From the NCBI GenBank assembly GCA_023055425.1, contig JALGPY010000004.1, positions 110,835,504 to 110,899,503 on the forward strand: a stretch of 64,000 nt of DNA, written 5' to 3'. The notes below the pieces were generated by a model, which made no database searches, was not told the origin of the DNA, and worked only from the letters and a program-made list of their open reading frames with translations. Below, one piece after another: positions 20,542 through 33,059 of this stretch. The position numbers and the translations under genes were made by a program. Every line of letters starts with the position of its first letter. Within the stretch, counting starts at the first letter, position 1. This stretch comes from Linanthus parryae (taxonomy: Eukaryota; Streptophyta; Magnoliopsida; Ericales; Polemoniaceae).

Positions 20542-20800
20542 CTACCTCCGTTTCTTCTCTATCACACCATTTTGACTTTTGTCACTATTCACTGGGTCAC
20601 TTTGACCCGGTGATTTGTGTAGCAAAACGATGTAAATTTTTGATAATTTTATCAAGGTGTTGTAGTGTAAAATTTCCTCTGTAACACGGTGAAAAATTAT
20701 CAAAAAATTGCATCGTTTTGCTATCTAAATCACCCGGTCAAAGTGACCCATATACGAGTTAAAAAGTCAAACCGGTGTGATAGAGAAGAAACGGAGGTAG
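20542..20800. mobile_element. Stowaway-like palindromic MITE
   Basis: A 259-bp element with ends CTACCTCCGTTTCTTCTCTA and its inverted copy, flanked by TA on both sides. Nearly the whole element is one palindrome around GGGTCACTTTGACCC. It lies in the 3' flank of the truncated type I gene; the paralogous flank at about 1760 lacks it. Confidence 0.85.
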
Positions 20801-21419
20801 TATATCATAAGTTCATAACAATAAATAGCACACTATCGTGTGTTTTGGTCATGTACTCTGCTGCTTTCCTCAGTTGGAACAATTGGTTTGTACATTGATA
20901 ATGAAATTAAATAGTTTGTGTTTATTAGTCTCATTTGACTATGCACAAAGACTTTTTTGTGTAATTGTCTATAATGATTCCACATCGCTTGATATATAAC
21001 CACTTGATGATATAGGGAAACCCCCCAAGATTGATGAACAGAAACAAGAACAGGGGCTGAAAGCTGAACTCTTCCTTGCAACATATCAATGTTACACACA
21101 AAATAGTTTAATTGGAACTATTGGTTAGTTAATTGTACAAAATTGACCTCTTAATCTCTGGTCACCACCAACTAAATATGATTTCCGGTTACTCCAAAGA
21201 AGCAGCAAAACGCAGTGTGTGCGTGGGAATCCCATAGGTAGAGAGGCAAGCTTGGGCACATCAGGAGATGGGACCATGAGTTCACAGAATTCTGGCATGA
21301 GCCTGCAAGAAGATGACATTTGTGATTTGAGGAAGTCCCAATAGCAAAAAGTACATATATTCAGGTTGATGGAATAACTCGGAAAATGAATGATAGAGAA
21401 AAATCCTTATGAGTAGTGA

Positions 21420-21641
21420 GTGAACTAGTGAAATTCTTGCTGTGACATGCTTTTTTAAGCAGGATGTTTTGAATATCAGGTACTATCGGCACCCTCGAGA
21501 TGTCTTCCTCTTTGTATAATCTTTTAATTAATTTAGATAGTTTTAGCCGTCTACGTTCGGAGGTCGATCGTAGTAGTGGGTCAAGTTTGACGCCCCCCAC
21601 TTTGTTCATTACAGGTTGGGAGCCCAATTTTTTCATACCTA
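21420..21641. other. Spacer left of the Helitron
   Basis: I see nothing identifiable here. The short open frames (21361-21690 on -, 21500-21721 on +) cross the Helitron end and have no known domain. Confidence 0.3.
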
Positions 21642-23870
21642 CTAGTATTGGTGCACGTGCGTTGCACGGGGGCAGTTTATTTCTTATCATTTTCTTTCCC
21701 TTTCACGGAAAATGTAATTGATGATACCGAAATTCTTAAGCTCGTTTCATTTTGGTTATTCATTGGTTCAATTTGCTCAAATGTAGCACCCAAAAATTTC
21801 AATTTGTTCCATTAAGTTCTAAAGATTCCATTTTTTTGAGTAAAAATCATTTCTCATCTTTCACCATGCATGCTCAACTCTCCACCTCTTGGATGAAGTT
21901 TGAAGCACGAAAAAATTGAGACATATAATCAACCAATATGACCTAAGCAAGATTGTACGTATTTGATCCATTTTGAGGCATACATTAAAACACAAGCCAT
22001 GCAAGTATTTATCTAACCTTTTGCATTCTTTCATACCAGGGAAAGATACTTAGGATCATTGTTTGTTGTTAAGGGTACAAGAAAAATGCACGGATAAGAA
22101 CTAAATTGTCACAATGGGTAATAAAGCAAACTGAATTTGAAGGATAAATTGGACAACACTGGCACAACTGAGCCGACCCTTTTTGTTCTGGAACCCTCAA
22201 TGGAAGAAACCTGAAAATTAATATAATATCTGGATAAGATAAAATGGATGAGCCCTGAAAATGAAACTCGAAATTTCATTGGAAGTGCAGACTTGAAAAA
22301 AATAGAGTTATAGAGTCAAAAATGAGAAAATAATATGTGAATTCTCAATCATTCTGTTTCATTTTACTTCAATATTTAAAAAAATTCAACTTCAAGAAAT
22401 ATCTAATCATATAATTGCACTGAAATGAGTGGTAGCTGAAATCAAAACAATGGCCAACAAAAGTCAACATATCTATTATGTTCAAGGATCCATAATAGTC
22501 GAACAAACAAATTAGCTCTCGATTATGAACTTTTGATATTAATTGTGTTGAATGTGTTTTTTAAGCATTGAATTGTGTCGAGTGTGTGACTGCAAAAGAA
22601 AGCACCAATAGGCCAAGTTAAAAAGTAAAACATTCAAACACTAAAAAAAATAAAAAATTAAACTGGCTTTGAAAATCAAATCTGAATAATCCGTTACATA
22701 GCCTAGAGTACACTACCAAATTAACCATATAATTTTTTTTAATGCAAATCAGCATAATCTGTAATGTACCTTGATACATGAATAAGAAGAGTAGAATCAA
22801 TAAGCTTTCAGTTCTAATATCAATTTTGTTAGGTACGTGATTGCAAAAGAAAACACAAATTGGCATATTCAAAATAAAAACATTCAACGGACATCCAAAA
22901 TCATATACGAATAGTGTGTTTCGTAATTTCATACTGCACAGCCGAATAAGAACTACTGAGTTTAACCAAATATATTTTGATTAAAAAATAGTGGTAAAGG
23001 TTGAGAGCGTTGAAATAATTCTGAATAAGAATGCCCACGATATTGGAAAGCAAAGAAGCGGAGAGATGGAAACACGTCACATGATTGAATTTAAGCATAG
23101 CGAAGAAAAATATATGAAGGTAATCAGATTTACAAAAATGTGCAATTTGTAAAGCCAAGGGTTATAAAATTTTAATGCTCTCATTCTGAATATGTACTAC
23201 TGACATTATGTACACTAAAAAAACCGTTAGCCAAAAATTATAACTTGTTTCACAATGGCTATAAGAAGTTGCATCCGGTTTTGTTACTTTGGGAAATTAT
23301 TAAATGAATTTCTTTATTTTTTTATATTGGTGATTGATTCTAATGCTGGCATGGAGAACAAAAAATTAGATATAGTTATGTTCACTTTTGTTTTTCGTTT
23401 TTTTGGCAACCAAAGTAGAATAACTGTGTTCACTTTTGTATAATAGTACACATTAAACTGGCTTTGAAAATCAAATCTGAATAATCTGTTACATAGCCTA
23501 GAGTACACTACCAAATTAATCATATAATTTTTTTAATGCAAATCAGCATAATCTGTTATGTACCTTGATACATGAATAAGAAGAGTAGAATCAATAAGCT
23601 TTCAGTTCTAATATCAATTTTGTTGAGTACGTGATTGCAAAAGAGAACACAAATTGGCATATTCAAAATAAGAACATTCAACGGACATCCAAAATCATAT
23701 ACGAATAGTGTCTTTCATAATTTCATAAGTGCACAGCCGAATAAGAACTACTGAGTTTAACCAAATATATTTTGATTAAAAAATAGTGATAAAGGTTGAG
23801 AGCGTTGAAATAATTCTGAATAAGAATGCCCATGATATTGGAGAACAAAAAATTAGATATAGTTATGTTC

Positions 23871-23911
<41 letters not shown>

Positions 23912-24917
23912 AACCAAAGTAGAATAACTTTGTTCACTTTTTTATAATAGTATACACTATTCAGCATATAAGAAAATTGTTCAAAAAATCGAGAAATGCT
24001 TACTCGAGATGTACACAACAGAGCGGCAGAAGATGAACTCTTCAATCCTTTGCCTCCCGAAATTGCTTGACCTGAAAATACAAGCGAACTAATTCAACAG
24101 TGAACATAGAAAATCCAAATGCATGCAAATCCAGATAACACAAAGCACACAATGCCATTTAGGAGAACACAAAACGCAATCAAACATCTGAAAACCCCAA
24201 TTTCATATACAATAGAACACAATCCAGTTCACCAAAATTATTCAATTTCAAGAATACAAGAACCTCAATTCGATTTCAAAGAAAACAAAACATACTCCAA
24301 TATGTAGAAAAAACAAAAGTAATTCATTTCGGATAAGACAGAACATGGCAAATCCCAGTGGTTGATGTAAGTCTCAAATGGAACAGAATGAGAGAAATTC
24401 CGGAGTGGAGAATGACAGAAGAAGGGAAGATAATCGCCGCATGCGGGTTTTGGGAAGAAACAAAATTCCCTTGATCTTAGACGCGTTTAATGTTCTGTGC
24501 ATAATTACATATCATTATGGTGGGCAATGGGGGTTACAATTGTGGGGGTTACAGTTTTGGAGCAGAAGTGGTGTTTTAATGAAGGGTATTTTACTAAAAC
24601 ATAACATGTTATTTCAAGGTGTTAAACACTTGAGAGCTCTTCAGATTCGAGTATCGTCCAACGTTTTCTCTCCTCTTACGTCTGCTCGTTCAGTTTCTCA
24701 TTGAGGTCCCAAAAATGAGGTCATTAAATAAATAAATAAATTGAATAACTACTCATTTCAAATGAAGAAACGGTCATCTAGTCAATGAACAATAACTCCA
24801 CAATAATTAAGTTAGGGGTATTTTGGGCATTCGATAAAAAGTAGGAAACAATCCTAGTGAAAAACACTTCAAGTGGTTAAACACCAAAAGGTGCTTCGCT
24901 CTTTTTAGTAGTAGAGA
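21642..24917 (-). mobile_element. Non-autonomous Helitron
   Basis: On the minus strand the element begins TCTCTACTACTAAAAAGAG (from 24917) and ends CTAG (at 21642), with a host A before and a host T after, the A|T insertion rule of Helitrons. Fourteen bases before the 3' end is a hairpin CGTGC-AAC-GCACG (21656-21668), part of the CCCGTGC...GCACG type common at plant Helitron 3' ends. The 3276-bp element is AT-rich. I found no Rep/helicase frame, so it is non-autonomous. Whether it carries captured gene pieces is unclear; the region 24000-24420 (minus) is less AT-rich and is the best candidate. Confidence 0.78.
22660..23965. repeat. Internal tandem duplication within the Helitron
   Basis: 22660-23047 and 23455-23843 are about 95% identical. 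After each copy comes the same phrase with GAACAAAAAATTAGATATAG (23353 and 23843 onward). In the first unit about 300 bp lie between the two parts; in the second they are joined directly, as if by a deletion at the short shared phrase GGAGAACA. A run of 37 T (23873-23909) sits in the second unit. Confidence 0.8.
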
Positions 24918-25120
24918 TATAACATGCAGGTTTATGCCGCGCGCCCCATCACTAAGCAGGTTCCCTAAAAGAAGATCTAGATCAAGCATGATCCCTCGAG
25001 ATATGAATTGAGACGTATCAGGGGGCTAAATAGTATTTGGTTGGAAACAAACCCATGTCACAGGCTCGCTCTGTCTCCAGTTCATTGATGAAACTGGCTA
25101 GTACAACCTAGCTAATTACT
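24918..25120. other. Spacer right of the Helitron
   Basis: No gene or known repeat was recognised between the Helitron end and the start of the type II block. Confidence 0.3.
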
Positions 25121-26244
25121 GACCAGTCTGGGCATACAAACTACGATTCTATCCTCACAGATCATCCCTTCCATTAACCCTCCTTGAAGCTTCAAAATCC
25201 CCAGCCAAGACAATTGAGAGAGCTATTTTTCGACTGCCAAAATTATGAGTGTAGACCACAAGACAATTTGAACAAGGACAGTTGATAATCTGACAAAATC
25301 AGCTACACATTCAAAATTAATATGATATCGGCCATTTGATAGCAGAGCGTAACTGAAAAATTATCCAGAAAAAACAATGAGGTTTAGTACTTCTAGTACT
25401 CGGCCACAAAATAAGAGGACTACAGAAAGATTTGGTAAAATAGAGCAATCTTTACCAGTGCTGCTCCCGATCTCATTCTTTGTTCCAGACAAGGAAATAA
25501 GAGGAAGGAAGGAAACTGTAGTCTCTGTAAATTTAAAGATACTTAGTACCCCACCCCCCCCCCCCCCCCCCCCCCCCCCCCCGTCATGATACTGAGAATA
25601 TATCAACCAAGTTTTGCTAACTTTAGGTATTGATTTAACTGAACGACTAGTTATAAGCATAACAAAGACTTGAGGAACTTGGGCAGTTTGGATTATCAGT
25701 TTTTTTTTTGTTTTTTTCTTTTTTTTTTTTCGAATGGGTGAGTGAGGTGAGGAGACAGTCTCACCCATACACTCCAAGAAACCAAAAACTAACTTAAAAA
25801 AAATAAAAAATAAACGCCTTTGGGCTGGGGATACCAACATCAGAATCCTCGTAGCTAAATAATTGTGAACACTCCCTGTCTGTAATGGACTTCTGGAAGG
25901 CTGAAGGCTCAAATCATATCTTCTTTGTCTTCCATGGAAGGTGCCTTCTAGGATCCTGAACACCCCTTTTTCCCCTCAAATCCCAATCAGAACTCCCCAA
26001 GATGGCTTGGCTCTCACAATGTCCAGTTCACTGTGAAATCATGTTTGTCCCATATCAATCAGTTCTTGGTCTGCTTCTAATTTCATACCTTCTTGGACTT
26101 TGGATTTGGTCCATCAGTGCCCCTCCCAAGCTAACCTTCTTATACTGGCTCGTTCTTTGATTGCCTAATCTGATTGCATTGAGCTTATGAAGTTTTACCA
26201 TACTAAACATAAAACTTACCAAGTAGAACCTTTTCTTAATCTTC

Positions 26245-26520
26245 GCACGCAGTTGGCAAGTAGATACACTCAGTTCCAGTTGCAGCACTGCCACGAGGAA
26301 GCCAACTATGTAGCCCCATAAGCTGGCTGGGAAGCATTCCTTGCATCATCACGATGCTTCTAGTTTTAGTTTTCATCCAATGTGTTTCCTTTCTTGTTTG
26401 AACATTTGCCAGTTTGTTGGCTTTTTAATCCTCTAGACTTTGTAGAAGATGTTCTAAACTTGATTGTAATGGAGAATAGTGCTCCCCTAGACTAGTTTGT
26501 TCTTTGGAGGTTATTCCATA
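26245..26520 (+). pseudogene. Decayed L1 LINE tail, paralog of 4655-4930
   Basis: The same sequence as at 4655, with further indels: QLQHCHEEANYVAP is readable, then the frame breaks. It confirms that the LINE insertion is older than the duplication. Confidence 0.45.
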
Positions 26521-26987
26521 GCGTTGGTTTTTGATTTATCTATCTAATTTACCTGACATGACAAAAGTCTAGCTATGAGATAGATACTGTTCTCAACTTT
26601 TCTAAGCCTCAACATCTAATTTACCTTGACATGACGAAAGTCTAGCTATGAGATAGATACTTACCTAAAAACACGATTCATAGGCACTAGAATAAAGTCG
26701 GAATTACTTTTAACTTCACTCTTATCATAGCATCCGTTTGTTGTCTCTCCCTATATCTTACTCATTCACAAAGAATTCACAAAACAGATTATCTTCTAAC
26801 CAGAAAGAAAATACGTTAAGATGTTACGATTAACCCAGGCTAGCCATTGGTAAATTCCTTATTGGAAAATTCCAAACTAGATAAGGAGGAATTTTTAGTT
26901 ATTCCAAGATAGGTGGTCCTGGTGGAGTATATGCATGCCTGGAGCAAGAAGACAATACACTTCAGAGGGGTTAAGAAGCATTTCGCC

Positions 26988-27081
26988 ACATATCTCCACC
27001 ATGCAAAACCAAACAAAACATGACCAAGCAACTCATCCTCCACGTTCTCTACATGCAGCAACCCCTCCACCCCTACAAATA
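26988..27081 (+). promoter_or_regulatory. Type II 2S albumin promoter
   Basis: CATGCA (27000-27005), CACGT (27041-27045), CATGCA (27052-27057) and the TATA variant TACAAATA (27074-27081), 105 bp before the start. The upstream RY site is CATGCAAA here instead of the full CATGCATG of the 5556 gene. Confidence 0.65.
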
Positions 27082-27178
27082 CAAGCCCATTCTCATCCCT
27101 TTCGAACACCACCACCACAACTACAACTACTACTACTACTCAAAAGTTTCTTGTCTCCAAAACTTGAATCCACCATCA

Positions 27179-27604
27179 ATGGCAAAGCTAACAGTCTTTG
27201 CAGCATTCCTCCTGGTAGCCCTCCTAGCCCTCGGCCGAGCATCGGCCACACGCACCACCATCACCACCACCACCGTGGTGGAGGACGATGGCGGCAATCG
27301 TCCCGGGCAGTGCGAGATGTCGATGCAACAGATGAAGCCATGCATGATGTACCTGACCGACATGTGGGGAGGTGGATCATCTACCGACCCCATGCCTGAG
27401 CAGCTGAAGATGTGCTGCTCGCAGCTGAAGAGCATGGATGAGCAGTGCAGGTGCGAATCATTAGAGATGATGATGATGAAGCAGAAGGAGAAGGGAGAGT
27501 TCAGAGGGCAGAAGATGCAGAAGATGATGCATGAGGCCATGATGATCCCCGGAAAGTGTGACATGAGCCCCCAACGATGCCAATTCCACATGCTCTCGAT
27601 CTAA
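27179..27604 (+). CDS. 2S albumin seed storage protein, methionine-rich, type II
   Basis: A 141-residue precursor, nearly identical to the product of 5556. The main changes are Leu to Phe in the signal peptide, one threonine fewer in the propeptide, and Gly for Ser before the first cysteine. The cysteines are at 45, 55, 79-80, 90, 92, 127 and 134, and there are 21 methionines. The start at 27179 is the conserved MAKLTV; an upstream in-frame ATG at 27020 lies before the TATA-like box and is rejected. The 3' UTR repeats that of 5556, including the AATAAA signal. It ends the second type II block and is followed at once by type III spacer. The expected role is vacuolar sulfur and nitrogen storage in the embryo. 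Confidence 0.95.
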   Translation: MAKLTVFAAFLLVALLALGRASATRTTITTTTVVEDDGGNRPGQCEMSMQQMKPCMMYLTDMWGGGSSTDPMPEQLKMCCSQLKSMDEQCRCESLEMMMMKQKEKGEFRGQKMQKMMHEAMMIPGKCDMSPQRCQFHMLSI

Positions 27605-28121
27605 ACTAGGGTTCTGTGGAGAATAATAATGTATGCATGAACACCCTCCACGACTATATATCGATAAGGGGGTGTGACTGCAATAACTACTCGGCCACAC
27701 ACCATCGTGTGTTTTCCTAGAACTATGTCATGTATGACTCCGGTGTACCTTAATAATAAAAGCTATGTTCTGTACATCGTCTTCATCCGTCTATCATCTA
27801 TCCATGCAAGTTCTTAACTGCCCTTACTAAATGTGATGCGATTCCGTTGTAAGAGATGTATGCAACCCCAAAAGCATCAACCAAAAACATGATGATCCAT
27901 GTTATTCAAGACAGAAAGGTTAACTTTCAGACCCCAGGATACAAGTAAGAAATCCTACTCCAACCTACTGCTAGAGGAAGCTCGAATTCGAAACCTCAAT
28001 GAACTGCCTTAAAGTCCTTATAAAGTGGGCTAGTTCCCATTGAGTAGTCATAAAACGCTCAAATAAAACTATGATTCTAGGTAAAGGCTACACCCGTATA
28101 ATTGACAGATTGTGCATCTCT

Positions 28122-28805
28122 TGTTGAAATATGTAAACTCAGTATTTTGTTTGGGGGTGTTTTTGTAAAATAGGGAAACCTAGTAGCTAGGATAGTAATT
28201 ATGTAAAACTTTGTCTCTTAAGTGTTTTGATTTAGTCAACAAGTACGGCTGTTAGGGTCAGAAAGTAGCAGCAGCCTAGCGATAGTAGCAGCAGCAGCAG
28301 AGTCGGCAAGAGAGGAGGTTTCCCCCTGTTGAAGGAAGCTAAAATCAGGCGGCAAGCTTTGGATAAAAACAGAGGTTCGTGTGTGTGTCCCATATTCAGA
28401 AAAATTGAGAGATAAATTCAGTCAGAAAAAGAGCCGAAGCTCTGGAAATTGAATGTATGTGAGTTGTCTGAATTAGTAGAGAAGAAGCTGAAGCTTCACT
28501 GTTGCTGTGTGTTTTGTGGCTAATTATGAATGAAAGGTTGCCCTCTTGATTCTCAGATAAGTTCCCTGAGTTTGATTCAGTTCATCTTGTTTGGTTCTTG
28601 CTCTTTGAATTGTTTTTCTGAACTGAAGTTTGCTGGTCCAAACTATCTGTTATTTTTCTTCTACTGCTAGTTTGGTTCAGTTCACCTTGTTCCGCTAATT
28701 TGAGAGTTCGGATTTGAGGTACTTGATTGCTTAAGTTGCTGGTATAAATCTTGTTCTCTGAGGTTCAGACCTGAAAATCTGAATTGGGGCTTTCCGTTTC
28801 CAACA
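28122..28805 (+). repeat. 5' LTR of the second copia element
   Basis: 684 bp, TGTTGAAATATG to TTTCCAACA. A small AGC microsatellite (about 28287-28301) lies inside and is shared with the 3' LTR. Confidence 0.92.
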
Positions 28806-28809
28806 AATC

Positions 28810-28821
28810 TGGTATCAGAGC
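28810..28821 (+). other. Primer-binding site (initiator tRNA-Met)
   Basis: TGGTATCAGAGC, four bases after the 5' LTR. Confidence 0.9.
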
Positions 28822-28885
28822 TCAGTTGTAATTGGAAATTGAAGTAGTTGAATTGGTGTTGCTGTGTTAATATTGCTGATATTCA

Positions 28886-31800
28886 ATGGCTAGTGCGAGC
28901 AATTTCTTCCAGCCCCAATTCCCTAGGTTGGGAAAGGAAAATTACGAGAACTGGAGCATCCAAATGAGAGTGCTGCTGGGTTCTCAAGATCTTTGGGACT
29001 TGATTGAGAAAGGTTTTGACGAGCCAGCCTCCCAAGAGCTTGAAGACAGATTTACAGAAGCTCAAAAGGCTACTTTGAAGGAGTTTAGAAAGCGAGACAA
29101 GAAGGCCTTGTACCTGATGTATCAAGGCGTTGACGAGTCGAGTTTTGAGAAGATTTCAGCAGCTACTACATCCAAACAAGCTTGGGAGATTCTGAAAAAT
29201 TCATATCGAGGAATTGAGAAGACGATAAGAGTGAGGCTGCAAGTTTTAAGAGGTGAGATGGAGATGCTGCGCATGAACGAGAATGAATCTGTTGGTGATT
29301 ACTTTACAAGAACAGTGTCAATTGTTAATGCGATGAGAAGACTTGGTGAAAAGCTTGATGAGTTGACAGTGGTGGAGAAGATATTGCGGTCCCTTAGCAA
29401 CAAGTTCGAGCACATCATTCCAGCAATAGAAGAGTCTAAAGATTTCAGCACTTTGACAATTGATCAGTTGATGGCTTCTCTGGAAATTCACGAGCAGCGT
29501 ATGAACAAGAAGCACGCCGGTATGATTGAGCAAGCACTCCAGTCAAAGTTGTCTCTCAAGCAAGACAGAGATGAGCAAGTAGGGACATCTCAGCAAGGAA
29601 GAGGAAGAGGTTACCAAAGTCGTGGTCGCGACTATACAAACCGAGGCAGGGGCTATCCAAGTAGAGGCAGCTTTGGTGGAAGCAACTTTGGAGGTCCGAG
29701 AAATCAGAATTTTGGATCTTCGAGAGGTAGAGGAAGAGCAAGAGGAAGAGGCAGCAACTACAACAATTTCTCTAATCAACAATGCTATGATAAGAGAAAC
29801 GTGCAATGCTACAAGTGCCATAAGTATGGGCACTATAGCAACGAGTGCAGGACGCCAAATAGAAATGTCGACGGATATGTGAACTATGCTGAAAAAGAGG
29901 TGAATGAAATAGAGAATCCTATGTTGTTTGTCAATGACGGATCAAGTGAAGAGTAAAGCAATGTTTGGTATCTCGACACAGGAGCTAGCAACCATATGAG
30001 CGGCAAGAGAGACATGTTTGTTGATCTTGACGAATCTGTGAAAGGCCAAGTGACGTTTGGTAATTCCTCACAAATTCCGGTAAAAGGCAGAGGTAATATT
30101 TTGATTAAACTCAAGAATGGAAGCCGCGATTATATTTCAAATGTTTATTATGTGCCGGAGATGAAAAACAATATCCTGAGTTTAGGCCAACTGTTGGAGA
30201 AGGGATACGTTATCACTATGAGCAACAATCAGCTTGTTATGCGCGATATACATGAGAGGTTGATTGCTCGAGTTCAGATGTCCAAGAACAGAATGTTCCC
30301 TTTGAATATTCAGCCGGATTCTCTGAAGTGTTTGAATGCAATTGTAAAGGACAAGGCTTGGCTTTGGCATTTGAGGTACGGGCATCTAAATTTCGGTGGA
30401 TTGAAGCTCCTTGCAAGCAAGAATATGGTGAGAGGATTGCCGTTTATTGATCATCCGAATGAAGTGTGTGAAGGGTGTATTCTCGGCAAAAATCACAGGT
30501 TGAGCTTCAACAAAGAGATGAGGTGGAAGGCATCGCATCCTTTGGAGCTTGTGCACACGGATGTATGTGGGCCGTTGAAGCCTATGTCGAATGCGGGGAA
30601 TAGATATTTTCTGACTTTTATTGACGATTATAGCCGAAAGACGTGGGTATACTTTCTGAAATACAAGTCTGAAGTGTTTGATAAATTTAAAGAATTCAAG
30701 GCTTTCGTCGAGAAGCAAAGTGGCTCCTACATTAGAGTATTGAGGTCTGATCAAGGAGGCGAGTATACGTCTCATATGTTCGAGAATTTCTGCAAAGAGC
30801 ATGGGATTTTGCACCAGGTTACACCATCATATACTCCGCAATTGAACGGAGTTGCTGAAAGGAAGAATAGGACAGTTTTAAACATGGTGAGAAGCATGCT
30901 TAAAGGGAACGAAATACCGAGAGAATTCTGGACTGAAGCAGTTGCATGTGTAGTCTATTTGCTGAACCGTTGTCCAACCAAAAGTGTGAAGTTTAGAACA
31001 CCAGATGAGGCTTGGAGCTCATTCAAACCTTGCGTCTCACATCTGAGAGTGTTTGGTTGTATTGCTTATGCCAAAATTCAGGATGCGAGAAGAACGAAGC
31101 TTGATGACAAAGGTGAGAAATGTATTTTTATTGGTTATGGTGAATGAACCATGGGATACAAACTTTACAATCCGGTGACTAAGAAAATTGTCATGAGTAG
31201 AGATGTGGTATTCGAAGAAGATAACTCGTGGAATTGGAATCAAAGTGAAGCCCCCAATAGTATTGAACTCGTACTAGAGGATGAAGAAAATGCTGAAGTA
31301 GGAGAAGTTCCCGATGAGCTACAAAGTCCTAGGAATGGTTCCCCTCCACAAAGTCCAGCACATGGCTCCCCATTTACACCACGATATGATCCCGTATCAC
31401 CATCGCACTCGCCTATGGAAGAGAGCTCGAGTGAAAGGCCTAGAAAGATGAGGCCATTGCACGAAATTTATGAAGATGAGGAATTGAATTTGTTTTGCTT
31501 GTTGGCGGACAGCGATCCTCTACAATTTGAAGATGCAGTCCAAGAAGAGAAGTGGAAGAAAGCTATGGATGAGGAGATACAAGCAACTGAGAAGAATAAG
31601 ACTTGGGAACTCACAAGTTTACCTCAAGGACACAAAGCAATTGGCGTGAAATGGCTCTACAAAACAAAGAGGAAGGAAAATGGTGAAGTCCAGCGATACA
31701 AGGCAAGGTTGGTGGCCAAGGGTTACAAACAAAGACCTGGAATCGATTACGGTGAAGTATTTGCACCGGTTGCTCGCTTAAAAACAATTAGGTTGGTAAT

Positions 31801-33046
31801 CTCTCTAGCAGCTCAACATAAATGGAATATATATCAACTTGATGTGAAATCAGCGTTTCTGAATGGTTTTCTTGAGGAGGAAATCTATATTGAGCAACCT
31901 GCTGGTTACATGAAGAAAGGTGAAGGGGACAAAGTGTATAAGTTGAGAAAAGCTCTCTACGGGTTAAAGCAAGCACCGCGAGCATGGAATGCTCGTATTG
32001 ACAGGTACTTTTTGGAAAATAACTTTGAAAAATGTCCGTATGAATATGCGCTATACAAGTAGGTTGCTGAAGACGGGAATATGCTATTTGCTTGCCTTTA
32101 TGTTGATGATTTAATTTTCACTGGAAATAGTCCAAGTATGTTTGAAGAATTCAAGAAAAACATGGTTATGGAGTTTGAGATGACAGACATGGGACTGATG
32201 TCTCAATTTCTCGGCATTGAGGTCGATCAAAGAGAAGATGGAATATTTGTTTCTCAAAGTGGCTATGCAAAGGAGGTGCTGAAACGTTTTCGGATGGAGT
32301 CTTGTAATCCTGTTAACACACCGGTTGAATGTGGCACAGAACTGAGGAATAACGAAGAAGGGGATGTTGATCCGACTTACTTCAAAAGCTTAGTTGGAAG
32401 CTTGCGGTACCTGACTTGCACTCGGCCAGACATTCTCTACGGAGTTGGGCTGGTTAGTAGATACATGGAGACTCCTGATCAATCACATCTTAACGCTGCC
32501 AAGAGGATTTTGCGATACATCAAAGGTACACTTCGCGATGGCTTGTTTTATTCAAGTGTTGTTGATTATAAACTTGTTGGATACTCGGATAGCGATTGGG
32601 GACGAGACTTGGATGAGAGGAAGAGCACAACTGGATTCACTTTCCTCATGGGAAGTTCTGCATGCACTTGGTAATCGAAGAAACAAGCTATTGTCACTTT
32701 ATCCACTTGTGAAGCAGAATATGTCGCAGCAAACTCAATCGTGTGCCATGCAATTTGGCTCAGGAATTTACTTGAGTATATGGGATTCAATCAGCACCAA
32801 CCCACTGAGATTTGTATTGACAACAGATCAGCTATTGCCTTAGCAAAAAATCCAGTATTTCATGAACGGAGCAAGCATATTGATACCCGGTATCATTTTA
32901 TTCGAGATCATGTGAAGAATAATGAGGTTGAGCTCATTCATTGCAGAACACACGATCAACTTGCTGACATATTCACGAAGCCGCTGAAGCATGACGTATT
33001 CAGGAATCTCAAGATGCGACTTGGAATGAAGACTTGGAGAAACTGA
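28886..33046 (+). pseudogene. Copia gag-pol with four in-frame stops
   Basis: One frame runs through the whole region without any frameshift but is cut by four stops: TAA 29954, TGA 31145, TAG 32060 and TAA 32672. The domains are in copia order. Gag occupies codons 1-300 with an RG-rich stretch at about 230-290. The CCHC knuckle CYKCHKYGHYSNEC is at 308-321, the protease DTGA at Asp364, and the integrase follows ([10 protein letters not shown] region; DVCGP; DQGGEY). The reverse transcriptase has YVDDLIF at 1072 and the RNase H has YSDSDWGRD. All catalytic motifs remain. Because only point stops are present, the copy may have been made recently from a functional parent. The four stops can each be explained by one C-to-T change (CAA, CGA, CAG, CAA), which is my inference. 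Confidence 0.93.
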
Positions 33047-33059
33047 GTTTAAGGGGGGA

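Larger units (their letters stand above)
19425..21400. repeat. Type I duplication block, copy B
   Basis: Paralogous to 1-2340. It differs by a Stowaway-like insertion (20542-20800), by loss of the 5' part of the gene, and by a C-rich tract (20093-20107). The Helitron lies just beyond its right end. Confidence 0.75.
25120..27885. repeat. Type II duplication block, copy B
   Basis: Paralogous to 2455-6270, but shorter through deletions in the spacer. It carries a run of 29 C (25554-25582) absent from the other copy, a LINE relic, and the type II gene. The 200-residue minus-strand open frame 25361-25963 is built largely on the C/G run and T-rich spacer and is not conserved in copy A. Confidence 0.75.

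Noticed and set aside
25361..25963. 200-codon minus-strand open frame
   Set aside because: Its centre is translated poly-G and poly-A/T tracts, and the paralogous region 2940-3460 does not keep the frame.
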